DNA from: Clitoria ternatea
Taxonomy: Eukaryota > Streptophyta > Magnoliopsida > Fabales > Fabaceae
Assembly: GCA_037962975.1 (NCBI GenBank)
Contig: CM075669.1
Location: forward strand, 185,760,501-185,824,500
Length of the DNA: 64,000 bases
Direction of reading: 5' to 3'
The notes beneath the pieces were generated by a model. That model made no database searches, was not told the origin of the DNA, and saw nothing but the letters and a program-made list of their open reading frames with translations. A program made the position numbers and the translations under genes. Numbering within the stretch: position 1 is the stretch's first letter; each line of letters opens with the position of its first letter. Below are positions 24,349 through 36,300 of the stretch, one piece after another.

Positions 24349-25164
24349 CTGCCAGATTGAAAAAGCAAACAGAATATAATGTTAAATTCTGTCATAAGGT
24401 CAATACCAAAATCAATTTATTTCCCAAAACCCTTAAGCCATATCAACAAAACCACCAAAGAACATTTCCAGTTTTAACTTTAAACAAGGGTACCACTTAT
24501 AATGTTGAGTTCACTACATTATCTATAAACTTAAGTTCCATGTCACCTAATCGGGACATGCCACCTAAGTAAGATCCCCTTCATAAAAATCAATAATATT
24601 TCAGTATAAGAAACACAAGAATGAAGCCCCTAGTTGAAGTTTAAACCAAATCCAAAGCCACCCTAATTCAGCAAAATAAAAATAAACCTAGTCGTCTTGC
24701 CTAATCGTCTCCTCATTCTTTTCAACTACCTATCTCAACTACTTTACCTCTTCCCATCTTGCTTCCAATCTGCCTCCTTAACAGTAAACACCATTATGTC
24801 CCCTTGCCTCAACTACATTTCCATTCACCCCTTATGCTTTGACAAGTTTAAGTACACATTAGGCTCCTGACATTGATAGAAAACCCACCAAGAATTATTA
24901 TACTATTAAAGAGTTTAATTTTGGTATATTATTAGTACGCTAAACTTTGAGCTTGTTCTGGGTTTTGATGCTGATCTACAATTTTCTTTACGTGTCTCTC
25001 TTTGTTTAGTTTCCTTGCTACTTGTAACTGTCCAACCACTTGTTGGTTTGTCATGCAGACTAGCACACGTTACACGTGGTCTCTGATCATCTGTTGATAG
25101 CTTCGTATTCATCCCTGACTTTTTTCCCCAGGTAATCCCCTAACACTGACTTTCTTGTTATGTG
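24349..25164. other. Unassigned interior of F
   Basis: No recognisable gene. A minus-strand ORF (25112-24915, NTKLSTDDQRPRVTCASLHD...) has no family I know. Confidence 0.4.
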
Positions 25165-25398
25165 TATGCATGTCAATTGTTGTTTGTTAGTAGAGAGTAG
25201 AGCTCATTAGGCAATGGTTTTGTGCTGATAACATGATTTTTTATGCATGTGTAATGTTGTTTGTTAGTGGAGAGCACAGCTCATTAGGCATTGGTTTTGT
25301 GTACTGACAACATGATTTTTTATGCATATGTAATGTTGTTTTTTAGTGGAGAGTAGAGATCATTAGGCATTGGTTTTGTGTGTTGATAACATGATTTG
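25165..25398 (+). repeat. Three tandem copies of a ~78-bp repeat upstream of the transposase
   Basis: Copies at 25165-25241, 25242-25320 and 25321-25398, each beginning TATGCAT and containing GAGCTCATTAGGCA-TGGTTTTGTG and ACATGATTTTTT. Differences between copies are a few substitutions and 1-2 base indels. Confidence 0.85.
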
Positions 25399-25460
25399 GT
25401 GTTCATAACTCTCAATATCATATACAATACATAGCATATATATTTATCTATACTGAGAAG

Positions 25461-25545
25461 TTTTCTGTATGTAGCAGGGCGTTTCTAAATTTGGGAAATG
25501 GCTAGTTTACAGGGGAGACTTTGCCAGAATTTTGGTAGGTTCCCA
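25461..25545 (+). promoter_or_regulatory. Conserved non-coding block upstream of the TNP2 gene (copy 1)
   Basis: The ~85 bases share a core (TACAGGGGAGACTTTGCC, AATTTTGGTAG) with 29926-30010, which lies upstream of F's second gene. Position before each gene suggests a leader or control element; that is inference. Confidence 0.6.
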
Positions 25546-26099
25546 TGTTTAGGATACATAAAGAAGTATATTAAACTTTAACTTTTATGGGTCTAGTTAT
25601 GTGTGTACCCACTAGGTTTCCGTTCAAGATTCAAGACAACCGACTTATATACCGTGTTATGTTGGATCTTGAATTGTCCCAGTTGGACAGTTTATGATGA
25701 ATTTGTAACCAGTAGGGCGTAACCCATAATCGTTGTTGTTTGTGTTTTATCTTGTATTGTTGATGTCGATTTGGGATTTTGGTTTGTGTTTTGTATTGTC
25801 TCTAATGCACATTTACATGCGATGTATCATCCCGCATGTATCTCTGTGTACTCAGGGACCAATGCAAAATGCTGTCAAAATTTCAAATGAACATCAATGA
25901 CACAAGATAAAACACATACAACATCGATGGGTTATGGATGGTTACATATTCATCCCGAACAGGATAGGGCCCCACCTATTTGCAATATCAAAGAGATAGA
26001 GAGTGATTCATAAATGATAGTTAAATAATGATTAAATTAAAGTACAAAAACTATGCTTGTTAGATATTGTGAATGGAGGTACTGACAAATCGGTGATGG

Positions 26100-28470
26100 A
26101 TGTACAACTGGCTAGATCGCAGTAGGCGAGTGACTGAGGAGTTTATGATAGGGCTGTTGGAGTTCATTCCGTTCGCTACGGCAAACACGCCTAGATTTGA
26201 AGTGACTCAGAAGATTCGTTGTCAGTGCTCAAGGTGCAAATGTATGAGTTTTGAATACGCGGATGATGTCATGTACCACCTAACTGAGAAGGGGTTCATG
26301 GAACAATCTTACTACGAGGTTAAAGAAAATAGAGATACGTACAACAACATGGAGCGTATGGTGATGGATCATATTGGACCCTCCACCGGGCGTATGCTAG
26401 AACATGATGACCAATAAGGGAATGAGGATAACAATGTAGACCAGGATCCTAATCTGGAGGTGAAGCGTTTTTATGATTTGTTAGTGGCAGCTCAGACTCC
26501 ATTATGGGACGGGTGCGAGAGTCACATTGAATTATCCGCCTCCCTAGCTGCTTTAAGCCAAAAGGCAGATTATAATCTTTCAGGAGGTTGTTTTAATAGG
26601 ATGGTTGATCTGATGGGTTCCACCATGCCAAGTAATCATCGAGTGTGAAGATAGAGTGTTGCATTGGCGGGTGTATGTTGTTCAGAAATGAGTTACAGAC
26701 AAGAGTGTCACAAAATGTGTACATTATAATGAGCTATATCCAGACTTTTCTGCCGAGCCACGCAATGTAAGACTTGGCTTATGTACTGATGGGTTCAACT
26801 CATTCGGTCAATACAGAAGAGCTTACTCTTGTTGGCTAGTCATACTAACCGCATACAATCCGCCTCCTGATATGTGTATGAAGAGGGAGGTCATGTTTCT
26901 ATCTATCCTAGTTCTAGGACCCAAAAATCCAAAGGCGAACATAGACGTGTTTTTGCAACCTTTGGTAGAAGAATTATCACAATTATGGGATGTTGGTATA
27001 ATGACATATGATGCATCTTTGAAGAACAATTTCATGATGCGGCCAGTTTTGATGTGGACTATTAACAACTTCTCGGCCTATGGTATGCTTTCTGGATGGT
27101 CAACATTTGGGAAGCTTGCTTGCCTTGTATGCATGGAATATACCGGGGGGGAATTACTCCCTGTTAGTGGCAAGACAAGTTTCTTTGACTATCATAGAAA
27201 GTTTCTACCGTTGGATCACCCGTTCAGGAGAAACAAAACCGCTTTAAAGAAGAACAAGGTTGTCAATGAACCTCCATCTCGTAGGTTATCCGGTGCATGG
27301 GTTTGGCAGAGAGTCAAAGAGTTTTTGTACATCTGGGATAAGAATGTTAAGGAGTTTGCGGGTTATGGGAAGGAACACCACTGGGTAAAGCAGAGTATCT
27401 TATGGGATTTTCCATATTAGAAAGACTTGTTGTTAAGACACAACATTGATGTCATGCACACTGAACGAAATGTTTTCATGAATATTTTTGACACGGTGAT
27501 GGCATCAAAGGGAGAACAAAGGACAACGAGAAGAGTCGTCTAGACCTTTCGATTTGGTGTTCTAGGAAGGAGTTGGAATTGAGGGATGCAGGACGTGGAA
27601 GAATGTTGAAACCCCATGCAAAATATGTTTTAAGTAGACCTCAACAAATTTCTATGTGTGTTTGGATGAATGGGTTGACCCTGCCTAACGGATTCACTTC
27701 TAACTTGAGTAGATGTGTCAATGTGAAGGAGGGCAGGGTGCTAACATGAAAAGTCATGATTGTCATGTGTTTATGTAATAACTACTCCCGTACGTATTTC
27801 ATGCCTTACCGAAGCCTATTTGGAAACCGTTGGTTGAGTTGAGTCACTTCTTTAAGGAGTTGACGACAACTTTGTTGACTGTGGAGAAACTTTTGAAGAT
27901 AGAAGAAACTATCCGGTATTGATTTGTAAGTTGGAGCAGATTTTCCCACTAAGTTTTTTTGACTCGATGGAGCATCTGCCTATCCATCTACCGTACAAGG
28001 CCTTAGTTGGTGGCCCGGTGCAGTATCATTGGATGTATCTATTCGAAAGGTGAACGCCAAAACTCTTTAATTTTCTTACAAACATTTCCTATAATAGTAT
28101 TTTCTAACTTAACATTTCTTTATGATGTTGAAGATTCTTATGCTTTTTAAAAGACAAAGTGTCAAACAAAGCATGTGTTGAAGCATCAATTTACGAGGCA
28201 TACTTAGTCGAAGAAATGACAACTTTTGCCTCTTTCTATATTTCGACGGAGATAGAAACTAGAATGAGTAGAATTCCTCGTAATCTTAGGGGTGGCCACC
28301 CGCACAGGGTTGGATGATCAAATTTCAATTTTTAACTATCCTGGTCGTCCGGGGGGCAAGGTCACAAAATGTTACATTGATGAGAAAGATCGAAAGGCGG
28401 CTCACTTGTATATTCTTTTAAATTGTCGAGAAGTGGAACCCTTTCTTGAGTAAGTCACCAACATATATGT
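26100..28470 (+). pseudogene. CACTA transposase, TNP2/TNPD type, with DUF4218 region
   Basis: Blocks in order: a transposase-associated N-terminal domain (MYNWLDRSRRVTEEFMIGL, ending HDDQ and a TAA at 26415); VKRFYDLLVAAQTPLWDGC and LSGGCFNRMVDLM; a TNP2 (Transposase_21) core from ~26735 (NELYPDFSAEPRNVRLGLCTDG-type sequence) through GPKNPKANIDVFLQPL and SFFDYHRKFLP to 27420; then RHNIDVMHTERNVFMNI; then a DUF4218 region (LPKPIWKPLVELSHFFKEL, SFFDSMEHLPIHLPYKALVG, ~27800-28050) and EASIYEAYLVEE (~28170). Defects: TAA at 26415, TGA at 26646, loss of the segment that normally lies between ECCIGGCMLF-like sequence (~26660) and NELYPDF, TAG replacing a Trp codon at 27418, and frameshifts near 27500 and 27750. 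A working element would bind F's ends and cut them in the nucleus; this copy cannot. Confidence 0.9.
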
Positions 28471-28765
28471 TACATTCTAAAGTTATGTTTTATAGTATCT
28501 AAATTTTTTTCCTTTAAATAGCTTATATACAAATATGCTAAAACTTGAGCAAAATGATTTAACTGATGACTAAATTCATAATGAGGTGTCATCCAAGTTC
28601 ATCGATTGGTTCGCACAACATGTAAGACCTGCATACCATGTGTGTTTTATCTATACTTCTAACATTAGGTATCTAACGATGACCTATTTATTATGCTGTA
28701 CATAGATACAAGACCCTAACAACTATATTGAAGATCCTTTACTCCAAGCCCTTTCTTGGGGGCCG

Positions 28766-29359
28766 ATGAAAACTATTAAAAAATGGCCCATTTACTACGT
28801 AAATGGCTACAAGTTTAACATTTTTCAATGGAGTGAAGGGATGTGTACCCATAACTACGGGGTTTCTGTTAAAGGCACAGCCGGACAGTTAGAGGAAGAC
28901 TTTTATGGAGTGCTGACAGAGATTGTTGAAGTTTCTTTCTTCGGACAACTAAGAAGAGATATTGTTCTATTCAAATGTGATTGGTACGACAACACAATTG
29001 GTGTAGGAACAAAGGTTGACAACAACTACAGCTTAGTTAAGGTCAAGAAAAGTGATAGATATAAAGGGTTTGATCCCTTTATTTTTGTCCAACAAGTCGA
29101 GCAGGTTTATTACACCGACTTCCCAGGAGGTCATCGGGACTTGTACACAATAATCAAGGCGAAGGCTCAAAGTCAGATCACTGATAATGTCTCCGATGAG
29201 GTTAAAGATTCTTATCAACTTATACTGAACGACCACAATGATAGTCATCTATTGTTCAACATTGATCTAGTGATAACGGATGGGACACTCGAAACGACGG
29301 AGGGTGAACACATTAACAAAGACCTTGGCTACCGATCAAAACGGTCTAGGGTTGATTAG
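28766..29359 (+). pseudogene. DUF4216 C-terminal exon of the F transposase gene
   Basis: The 197-codon open stretch contains YYVNGYKFN, NYGVSVKG, FYGVLTEIVEVSFF, VLFKCDWYDN and QQVEQVYYTDFPG, diagnostic of the DUF4216 domain that follows DUF4218 in plant CACTA transposases. A splice acceptor-like TACATAG (near 28708) precedes the region. It is intact in itself and ends at TAG 29357-29359, but its upstream exons are broken. The shown Met at 28766 is internal, not a start. Confidence 0.85.
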
Positions 29360-29925
29360 GATATTGATGAACTTGTTGAAACAGATAGCCATAGTGACAC
29401 TAAAACTAAGGGGAAATTTCAAACTGAAATAGATATAGAGTATGTAGTTGTTAAACATATTACATACTTTTAATATCCTATCATTCTAACATTTATTTTT
29501 ATGGTTTTATTAACAGGTGACAGGACGTTGATTACCATTTAGTCAGGGTGGTGGCTCGAGGATCCCAGCATCCCGTCTGGGGACTCCACCACCACAGCAG
29601 GGCACCACTCCATTACCCCAGCAGCCCACTCATTCACCACCACAACAAACCACACCATAACAGACCACCTCAACAGCCCACTCCTTGGTGGCTTGGACGA
29701 CCCTGGCTTCGAAGAGACCCCACCTCCGACATCCCCCTTACCCATGCTAGTTCCAGTGTCATCCAGAGATGAGTAAGTATGTAATAATTCGATTTAACTT
29801 TCATAGTCAGTGGCTATTTATTCAGACTCTTGTATGTAAAACTCACATAGTTGTAGGTTACTTGTATGGTAGTTTATTGTATGTTAGTTTATTTAGTACT
29901 TGTATGCATTGAATTGTACTGGGAA
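29360..29925. other. Spacer between the two F genes
   Basis: Contains a proline/histidine-coding CACCAC-rich stretch (29560-29740) that may be the last exon of the transposase or the start of the second gene; I cannot decide. The remainder is AT-rich. Confidence 0.4.
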
Positions 29926-30010
29926 ATCTTCTGTTTGTAACAGGGCAATTGTTCAAACTTGAAAATGTTACAATTACAGGGGAGACACTGTCGAAATTTT
30001 GGTAGCCTCC
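29926..30010 (+). promoter_or_regulatory. Conserved non-coding block upstream of F's second gene (copy 2)
   Basis: Shares ACAGGGC, TTACAGGGGAGAC and GAAATTTTGGTAG with copy 1 (25461-25545), in the same order and spacing. It ends ~50 bases before the first recognisable codons of the second gene. Confidence 0.6.
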
Positions 30011-30059
30011 ACGTGAGTTTCATATAATACTATTTATTTATAATTATTGGCTTCAAAAT

Positions 30060-30394
30060 TTCAGTTTTATTGATAGTAGTCGCACTACCAAAGCGGTAAC
30101 TAAGGTGTTGAAGGTCCAGTGGGATGGTCCAAACATCCCATGGATAGATACTGGGAAAGTTGTCCAGGATAGGTGGTTTGACACCTTCTTGGTAAGTTAA
30201 CACTTTTTTGTTGTGAAATTATCGCTAAAGTTACTTGTTATTAGTTTTAAAATATGATTTCATTATTACAGCATGATTATCAGTGGGAAGAGGGTATGAT
30301 TGATGAGATTAGGAAGGTCTTTGCCACAAAGACCTCCAAAATCATCAAGAGTACCCTTTGGAAGATGAGGGACAAGGGCGAGCGCCCTCGTTGG
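30060..30394 (+). pseudogene. F second gene, Transposase_24 (Ptta/En/Spm) family, 5' exons
   Basis: Exon ~30060-30191 (TKAVTKVLKVQWDGPNIPW, DTGKVVQDRWFDTFL), GTAAGT donor, intron, TTACAG acceptor, and exon 30272-30394 (HDYQWEEGMIDEIRKVF, IIKSTLWKMRDKGERPRW). The family is the second gene of plant CACTA elements, thought to bind subterminal repeats and assist transposition. The exon is interrupted at 30394 by element A; it resumes at 40560 in frame once one copy of the GTTGG duplication is discounted. Confidence 0.88.
30390..30394. other. Target-site duplication GTTGG of element A (left copy)
   Basis: GTTGG directly precedes the TG of the 5' LTR; the identical pentamer follows the 3' LTR at 40555-40559. 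Confidence 0.95.
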
Positions 30395-32279
30395 TGTAAC
30401 ATCCCGATTTAAAAATTAAATACTGAATGAGATTAAGCCACTAAACTAAAAAATAATTGCACAAGCATAAATTATTTATTAATTAATTTTAACTTAAGAA
30501 ATTAATGGCTGATTGATCGTGATTTATGTGTGTGACACGTGAAGAACTGTTGTTTCACGTTCTCCCACCCCACTCCCTCCATCCTACGGGTATATGTTCA
30601 GAAGCCTCAACGACTGTCCATTCACTTGAATTCCTCGAGACCTTCCCTCTTCTTCTACTTTTCTTCTTCTTTCTTCTTCTTCGTCCCCTATTTTTCGTAA
30701 TATCGCGACTGTGGTGAAGTGGAGAACCTGAGAGTCCCACTGCTGGTGAGGAGCAATCGTTCGAGCGGAAGAAGAACAACTTCCTGTTCCCAAGCTGACT
30801 AAAGGGTACGATTATGTTCGACGGAGACTGAACGAGTGAGAGTGGTGGACGAAGCAAACAGAGGCAACGGACCAACATCGGGAAACAGAGGAACTCCTCG
30901 AATCCCTTCAGTAGGTAGGGGGCGCTTTACATCTCAATGCATAGTTTGTGAACGGTCTCCGGGTGAAGTATTACCTGTGCATGTGTGTTTGAGAATGTGG
31001 TAACTATGTAATATATATGATTGACAGCTTTTGAATATCGAGGGCGTGTGATAGTTGAGTCTGATGGTAGTTTTTATATTTAATGCATGTGATTATGAGG
31101 TATGTTGTTAGATATGTGAATGCATGTGAGAGTTATGGGATTGTGTATGAATCGAGTGCATGTGTCTAAAGTTTGTCGTATTGAGTCCGGTTAGTTATCT
31201 CACTCACAAATGCATGAGGTGGGGATCTCCGATACCGAGAGTATGTGTGTGACTACTGACTAGTTTCAGCTGGGATGTTATATTAAAAATATGAGATGCG
31301 AGTCGCTGTGTATGTTGATATGATTTCTGAGTGCTCTGTACTGGGAGACAGTGGGTAGATCCCGATTACTATCTTATATTAATATGCATGCGAATGCTGG
31401 GGATGAAATCTGTTGTGCTTGTGTGATGATGAATGAGTTACATGCAGAGTGTGATTATAATGAGGAAAAAGGGGTACTGTTGTATTGATAAATATGTGTG
31501 AAATATAATTGAAAACCTTGGGTTGGACTCAAGGCAAGCCTACCGGGTTGGACTCGGGGCTGCCCGTAACACTTCCGTTGTCGCTTGGAGTGACTGTGTT
31601 ACGTGTGAGGGCAAACGGTTTGGTACCAGTAAAATGGCCGGATCAGCTTGGAGCTGAGGAAAAAGGCTTGGAGCATATGTTGCAACGTAAAAATCTGTAA
31701 TAAGGGGGTCGGATCTGACTGTAATGGATATGTATACATTTATATATATATATATATATTCTTATACTTTGATGAGCTCATTGCGTTGCATGTGCATGTA
31801 TCGGGAATAATATGATCCATATAGCTGTGTATTAAATGTATGAATTCCAATTGCATGATACTGTTGTATGTAGATATATTGAATGGCAGTTCATATTATA
31901 AATGATTGAGATGTGATGCTGTAAAGTGGAAGACTTGAGGATTTCCGAGTCACTAACTGTCATTTTATATGTAAAAGCTCACCCCTGCTGTGGCTATATT
32001 TCAGTGGACGTCACTCGGAATGATGAATGATGGAAGAGCACCTGTTCTATGAGGCGAACTGTGCAGCAGACGTGTATATAATTGTATATACTGTGTAAAA
32101 AGTGTTGTTAAGCCTTGGTCGGCTCTTAATATAATATTTTGTCTGGATATGTTAGAATTGAACTCTCTTAGTATTGAGAGCGGCACTAAATTTATATATA
32201 TATACATGTGATGTTATGTGTTTAATCTTGATCAGTAAATAATGTGGCAGGCGAATGTCAAAGTAGGTACCTTACATTC

Positions 32280-32770
32280 TATCGAATAACTGGAACTTGC
32301 GTAATTCCGAGTGAAGGAGGGAGTTAAGGTAAGTCTGAGTGAGGTGAGACACGAATCCCCTTCCGAGTGGTGAGAGATTGGGTCAAGTCTGAGTAGGTTA
32401 TATCATTAAAGAATATTCCGAGTGGAGTATGATTATGGAGACCCCTTCAGGGTGAAGGAAGATCTATGTGTTCCCCGAGTGAGAGAAGTAAATATATGCC
32501 GAGTGACGAATGTGAAATGCATTCCGAATGAGTTAAGGTTGAAATATACCGAGTGGTAGTTGATTGGGAGTTATTCCGAGTGAGGGAAGTTTATGGATTC
32601 CGAATGGAATAATTATTCTTTTCCGAGTGGATCTTATGTGTGTGACCTATGTGGATAAACATAAGGAATTAAATATGGGCTTCAGAGGGAGGCATGTTGG
32701 TTGGGGTTGTTTTCCCGAATGGATGGGATCCCAGATTCCGAGTAATGGGAATTTCCGAGTGGGGCTTCTC
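32280..32770 (+). repeat. CCGAGTG word array in the A 5' LTR
   Basis: About twenty copies of TTCCGAGTG(A/G) or near variants (CCGAATG, CTGAGTG), spaced 15-45 bases apart in unrelated sequence. The same array is at ~39790-40260 in the 3' LTR, at ~46290-47220 in LTR G, and in reverse in LTR B. Confidence 0.85.
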
Positions 32771-32942
32771 GCCTCAGCGAATAAGGATTCGCTCCCGCGA
32801 GTGTGAATGGATGGAAGGCTTTTTGGGCTAGCTTCGCTTAAGCGAATGAGTGTTCGCCCAAGCGTGTTGGGCTGTCTCGCTCAAGCGGAGTTGGATCTCG
32901 CTTGAGCGAGTGAACGTTTTGTGAGGGCTCGCTGAAGCTTGT
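32767..32942. repeat. Palindromic CGCTYRAGCG array in the A 5' LTR
   Basis: Units include TTCGCTTAAGCGAA, TCGCCCAAGCGTG, CTCGCTCAAGCGGAG and CTCGCTTGAGCGAG. The 3' LTR copy lies at 40257-40437. Confidence 0.85.
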
Positions 32943-33068
32943 ATTCCGCTGTCGGTTTTGCTTCCTTGCCTTTGTGTTGTTTTTAAATTATCCGACTGCT
33001 TGGTTTATTTTTGAGAAAATTTTCCCTTGTTTCGGATTCATTTTTAATGAAGTAAGGATGTTTCATTT

Positions 33069-33080
33069 TGGTATCAGAGC
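33069..33080 (+). other. Primer binding site of element A (tRNA-iMet)
   Basis: TGGTATCAGAGC, complementary to the initiator tRNA-Met 3' end, starts 3 bases after the LTR. Confidence 0.95.
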
Positions 33081-33395
33081 GGACTTAAAAGGTCCAAGGC
33101 CAAGGCATGCTTACTTCTAGTAAGCGGTAATGTACATTATGACCGGTCGTTATAAATTGCTTGTGATGTCTGAGGACTTTGATGCCTAATTAAGTATAAT
33201 TTGTGTGACCACGTGTTTATGAGATGTTGTTGTGGGGGTAGAAGGTTATTCCTATCTTGGTCCGACTAATTATATGATATTTAAAGAATTGTATGATAAT
33301 GTGTTATAATTGTTGAATGTTGGGTGAAAATCCGATCGGTAGTGAGTGATTCTGTAAACTTATCCTTGAAAGGGGTGTTGATTTCAGGATAAGTC

Positions 33396-36300
33396 ATGGC
33401 GAATCGTCATAGCATGGAAGCCATAGCCGCGGCCTTCCAGCATTTCGCTGATGTATTCGAGAGGTAGAGCCAGCCTCGAACTGAAGATGGCCAAGTATTG
33501 GATCGCTTCCTGAAGAGGAAGCCGAGTGAGTTCCAAGGGGGATTTAACCCCGAGGCAGCTTACAAGTGGACTCAAGATTTAGAGAGAATTTTTGGGGGCC
33601 TTCACTGTACCGAGGCCCAGAAGGTTGAGTGCGCAGTGTACATGCTGCGGGACGAAGCAGAAAACTGGTGGAAGATCGCCAGAAGCCGATTGACTGATGC
33701 TGACACCCAGCTGACCTGGGAAAATTTTAAAACGTGCTTCCTAGAGAAATATTTCCCCGACATAATAAGGAGTCGGAAGGAACTTGAATTTATGGAACTG
33801 AAACAGGGTTCCATGTCTGTAGAAGAATACGCAGCCAGATTTGAAGAGTTGTGCCTGTTTTATCCGCCCTTCCAACAACCCGGAACAGAGAGTTCCAAAT
33901 GCCTTAAATTTGAGAACGGACTGAGATCGGACATTAAAAGAGCTTTCAGACACCAGGAAATTAGAAGCTTTCTGGTGCTGGTGAATAAATGCAGAATTTT
34001 TGAAGAAGATGACAAGGCCCACTCGGGCCAGAGCAGCAGGGCAGACCCCTCCTTGAGGCCCCAGCAATCACGCTTCAAGAGACCAGGCAACGTTGGAAGG
34101 GGTGGACCCTCCCCTAAATTCAGAGGACGGGGAAACCGTGGGAGTCGTTTTGGGGGTCGTCCCGGAAATGGAAAGTGCTTCAGATGTGGTGGTGACCACT
34201 TTGCATGGGAATGTGATGCTGGAAATGATGTTGTATGCTTCCATTGTAATGAAAGGGGGCATGTTCGCCCCGACTGTCCGCAACTACAACCAATGAATGT
34301 TAATGCACATCGTGGGGGTTTCCGAGTGAGAGGACGCAGAAACGATGGCCGAGGCAATGGTGGCAGAGGCAACGGAGCAAGGGGCAACATGATGTTTACT
34401 CCAAATAACCGAGGAAGAAATGCTGACCAACCGGCTGTGGGGAGAGTCTACGCCATCAACGCCGAGGATGCTGCACAAGCGAATGACTTGGTGCAAAGAA
34501 AGTGCTCGCTTGGTAGATATACACTTAATGTAGTTTTTGATTCTGGAGCTACCCATTCCTTTATAGCTGACGATTGTGTGAGACGTTTAAAGTTACCGAC
34601 TGTGTATATGAATCAGACATTGGAGGTAGCCAATCCGACCGGCGTAAAAGTGTTGACATCAATGATGTGTAAGGATGTAACATTTACGTTGGACAATCGG
34701 AATTTCACCTTTGATTTAGTATGTGTGCCTCTGAAAGATCTCGACATTGTACTTGGCATGGATTGGCTTTCAGCCAACAAGGTATTGGTGGACTGTCGAA
34801 ACAGAAGAGTAATTTTCCCGAGGCAGACCAGTGATGACTACACGGTACAAGGTATAGCTCAGTTATTTATGATGCTTTGTTTGACTGAGGGAGAGGTTAG
34901 AGCCCGAGTAAACGATATTCCGACTGTTTGTGAATTCCCCGAGGTGTTTTCGGAGGATGTGCCGGGTGTCCCTCCAAATAGAGAAGTTGAATTCTCTATA
35001 GACTTGATTCCTGGAGCTGAGCCGGTCTCCAGTGCACCCTATAGGATGTCCCCAACAGAATTGGCGGAGTTGAAAAAGCAAGTGGATGAGTTACTCAACA
35101 AACAATTCATTCGACCGAGTGTGTCACCCTGGGGCGCACCGGTGTTACTTGTTAAGAAGAAGGATAGCAGCATGAGGTTATGTATAGACTACCGATAGCT
35201 AAATAAGCTTACGATTAAGAATCGTTACCCATTGCCCAGGATAGACGACCTAATTGACCAACTACGTGGTGCTACAATCTTCTCGAAGATCGATTTACGA
35301 TCGGGATACCACCAAATCCGGGTGAAGGACTCGGATATCCCCAAGACTGCCTTCAGGACCTGGTATGGCCACTACGAGTATGTAGTAATACCCTTTGGTG
35401 TGACAAACGCCCCTGCTGTGTTCATGAATTACATGAACAGCATTTTCCACCCGTACTTAGACTGATTCGTGGTCGTTTTTATTGATAATATCTTGGTCTA
35501 TTCTAAGACCCCTGAGGAGCATGAGGGGCATCTCCGTGTGGTACTCCAAGTGTTGAAGGAGAAGCAACTATTTATAAAACTTTCAAAGTGTGACTTTTGG
35601 ATGGATAGAATCCACTTCCTCGGGCATGTAATTTCCAAGGAAGGCGTCTCGGTGGATCCTTCCAAGGTAGAGGCTGTAATGGCATGGGAGAGACCCAAGT
35701 CGGTCTCGGAAATAAGAAGCTTTATGGGTCTGGCTGGCTATTATAGACGGTATATTGAGGGATTTTCTAAACTTGCCTTACCTCTGACCAAATTGACTCA
35801 GAAGAGTGTCCCATTCGTGTGGAGTTTCGAGTGTGAGAGAAGTTTTCAAGAGCTAAAAACTAGGTTAACGACCGCCCCAGTGTTGGCATTGCCAAATCTG
35901 CAAGAGAACTTCGTGGTCTACTGTGACGCGTCGGGACTCGGTTTGGGGTGTGTACTAATGCAGAAAGACCGAGTGGTAGCTTATGCCTCTCGACAATTGA
36001 GGCCACACGAGCAGCATTATCCGACTCATGACTTGGAATTGGCAGCTGTAGTTTTCGCATTGAAAATATGGAGGCATTACCTATACGATTCCAAATTCGA
36101 GGTGTACAGCGACCACAAGAGCCTCAAATATTTATTCGACCAGAAAGAGCTGAACATGAGGCAGAAGAGATGGATGGAGTTTTTGAAAGATTACGACTTC
36201 GAGCTGAAGTATCATCCGGGTAAAGCGAACGTTGTAGCCGACGCATTGAGTCGGAAATCCCTCCATGTAGCAGTGATGATGGTGAAGAAGGTGGAGTTAT

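Larger units (their letters stand above)
30395..33065 (+). repeat. 5' LTR of element A
   Basis: 2671 bases with TG...CA ends. Holds a pyrimidine-rich zone (30540-30720), a short TA run (31741-31758), a CCGAGTG word array (~32280-32770) and a palindromic CGCTYRAGCG array (32767-32942) ending ~120 bases before the LTR end. Confidence 0.95.

Noticed and set aside
24915..25112. Possible fourth captured exon (minus strand)
   Set aside because: Open for 65 codons but I recognise no family and see no convincing splice borders.
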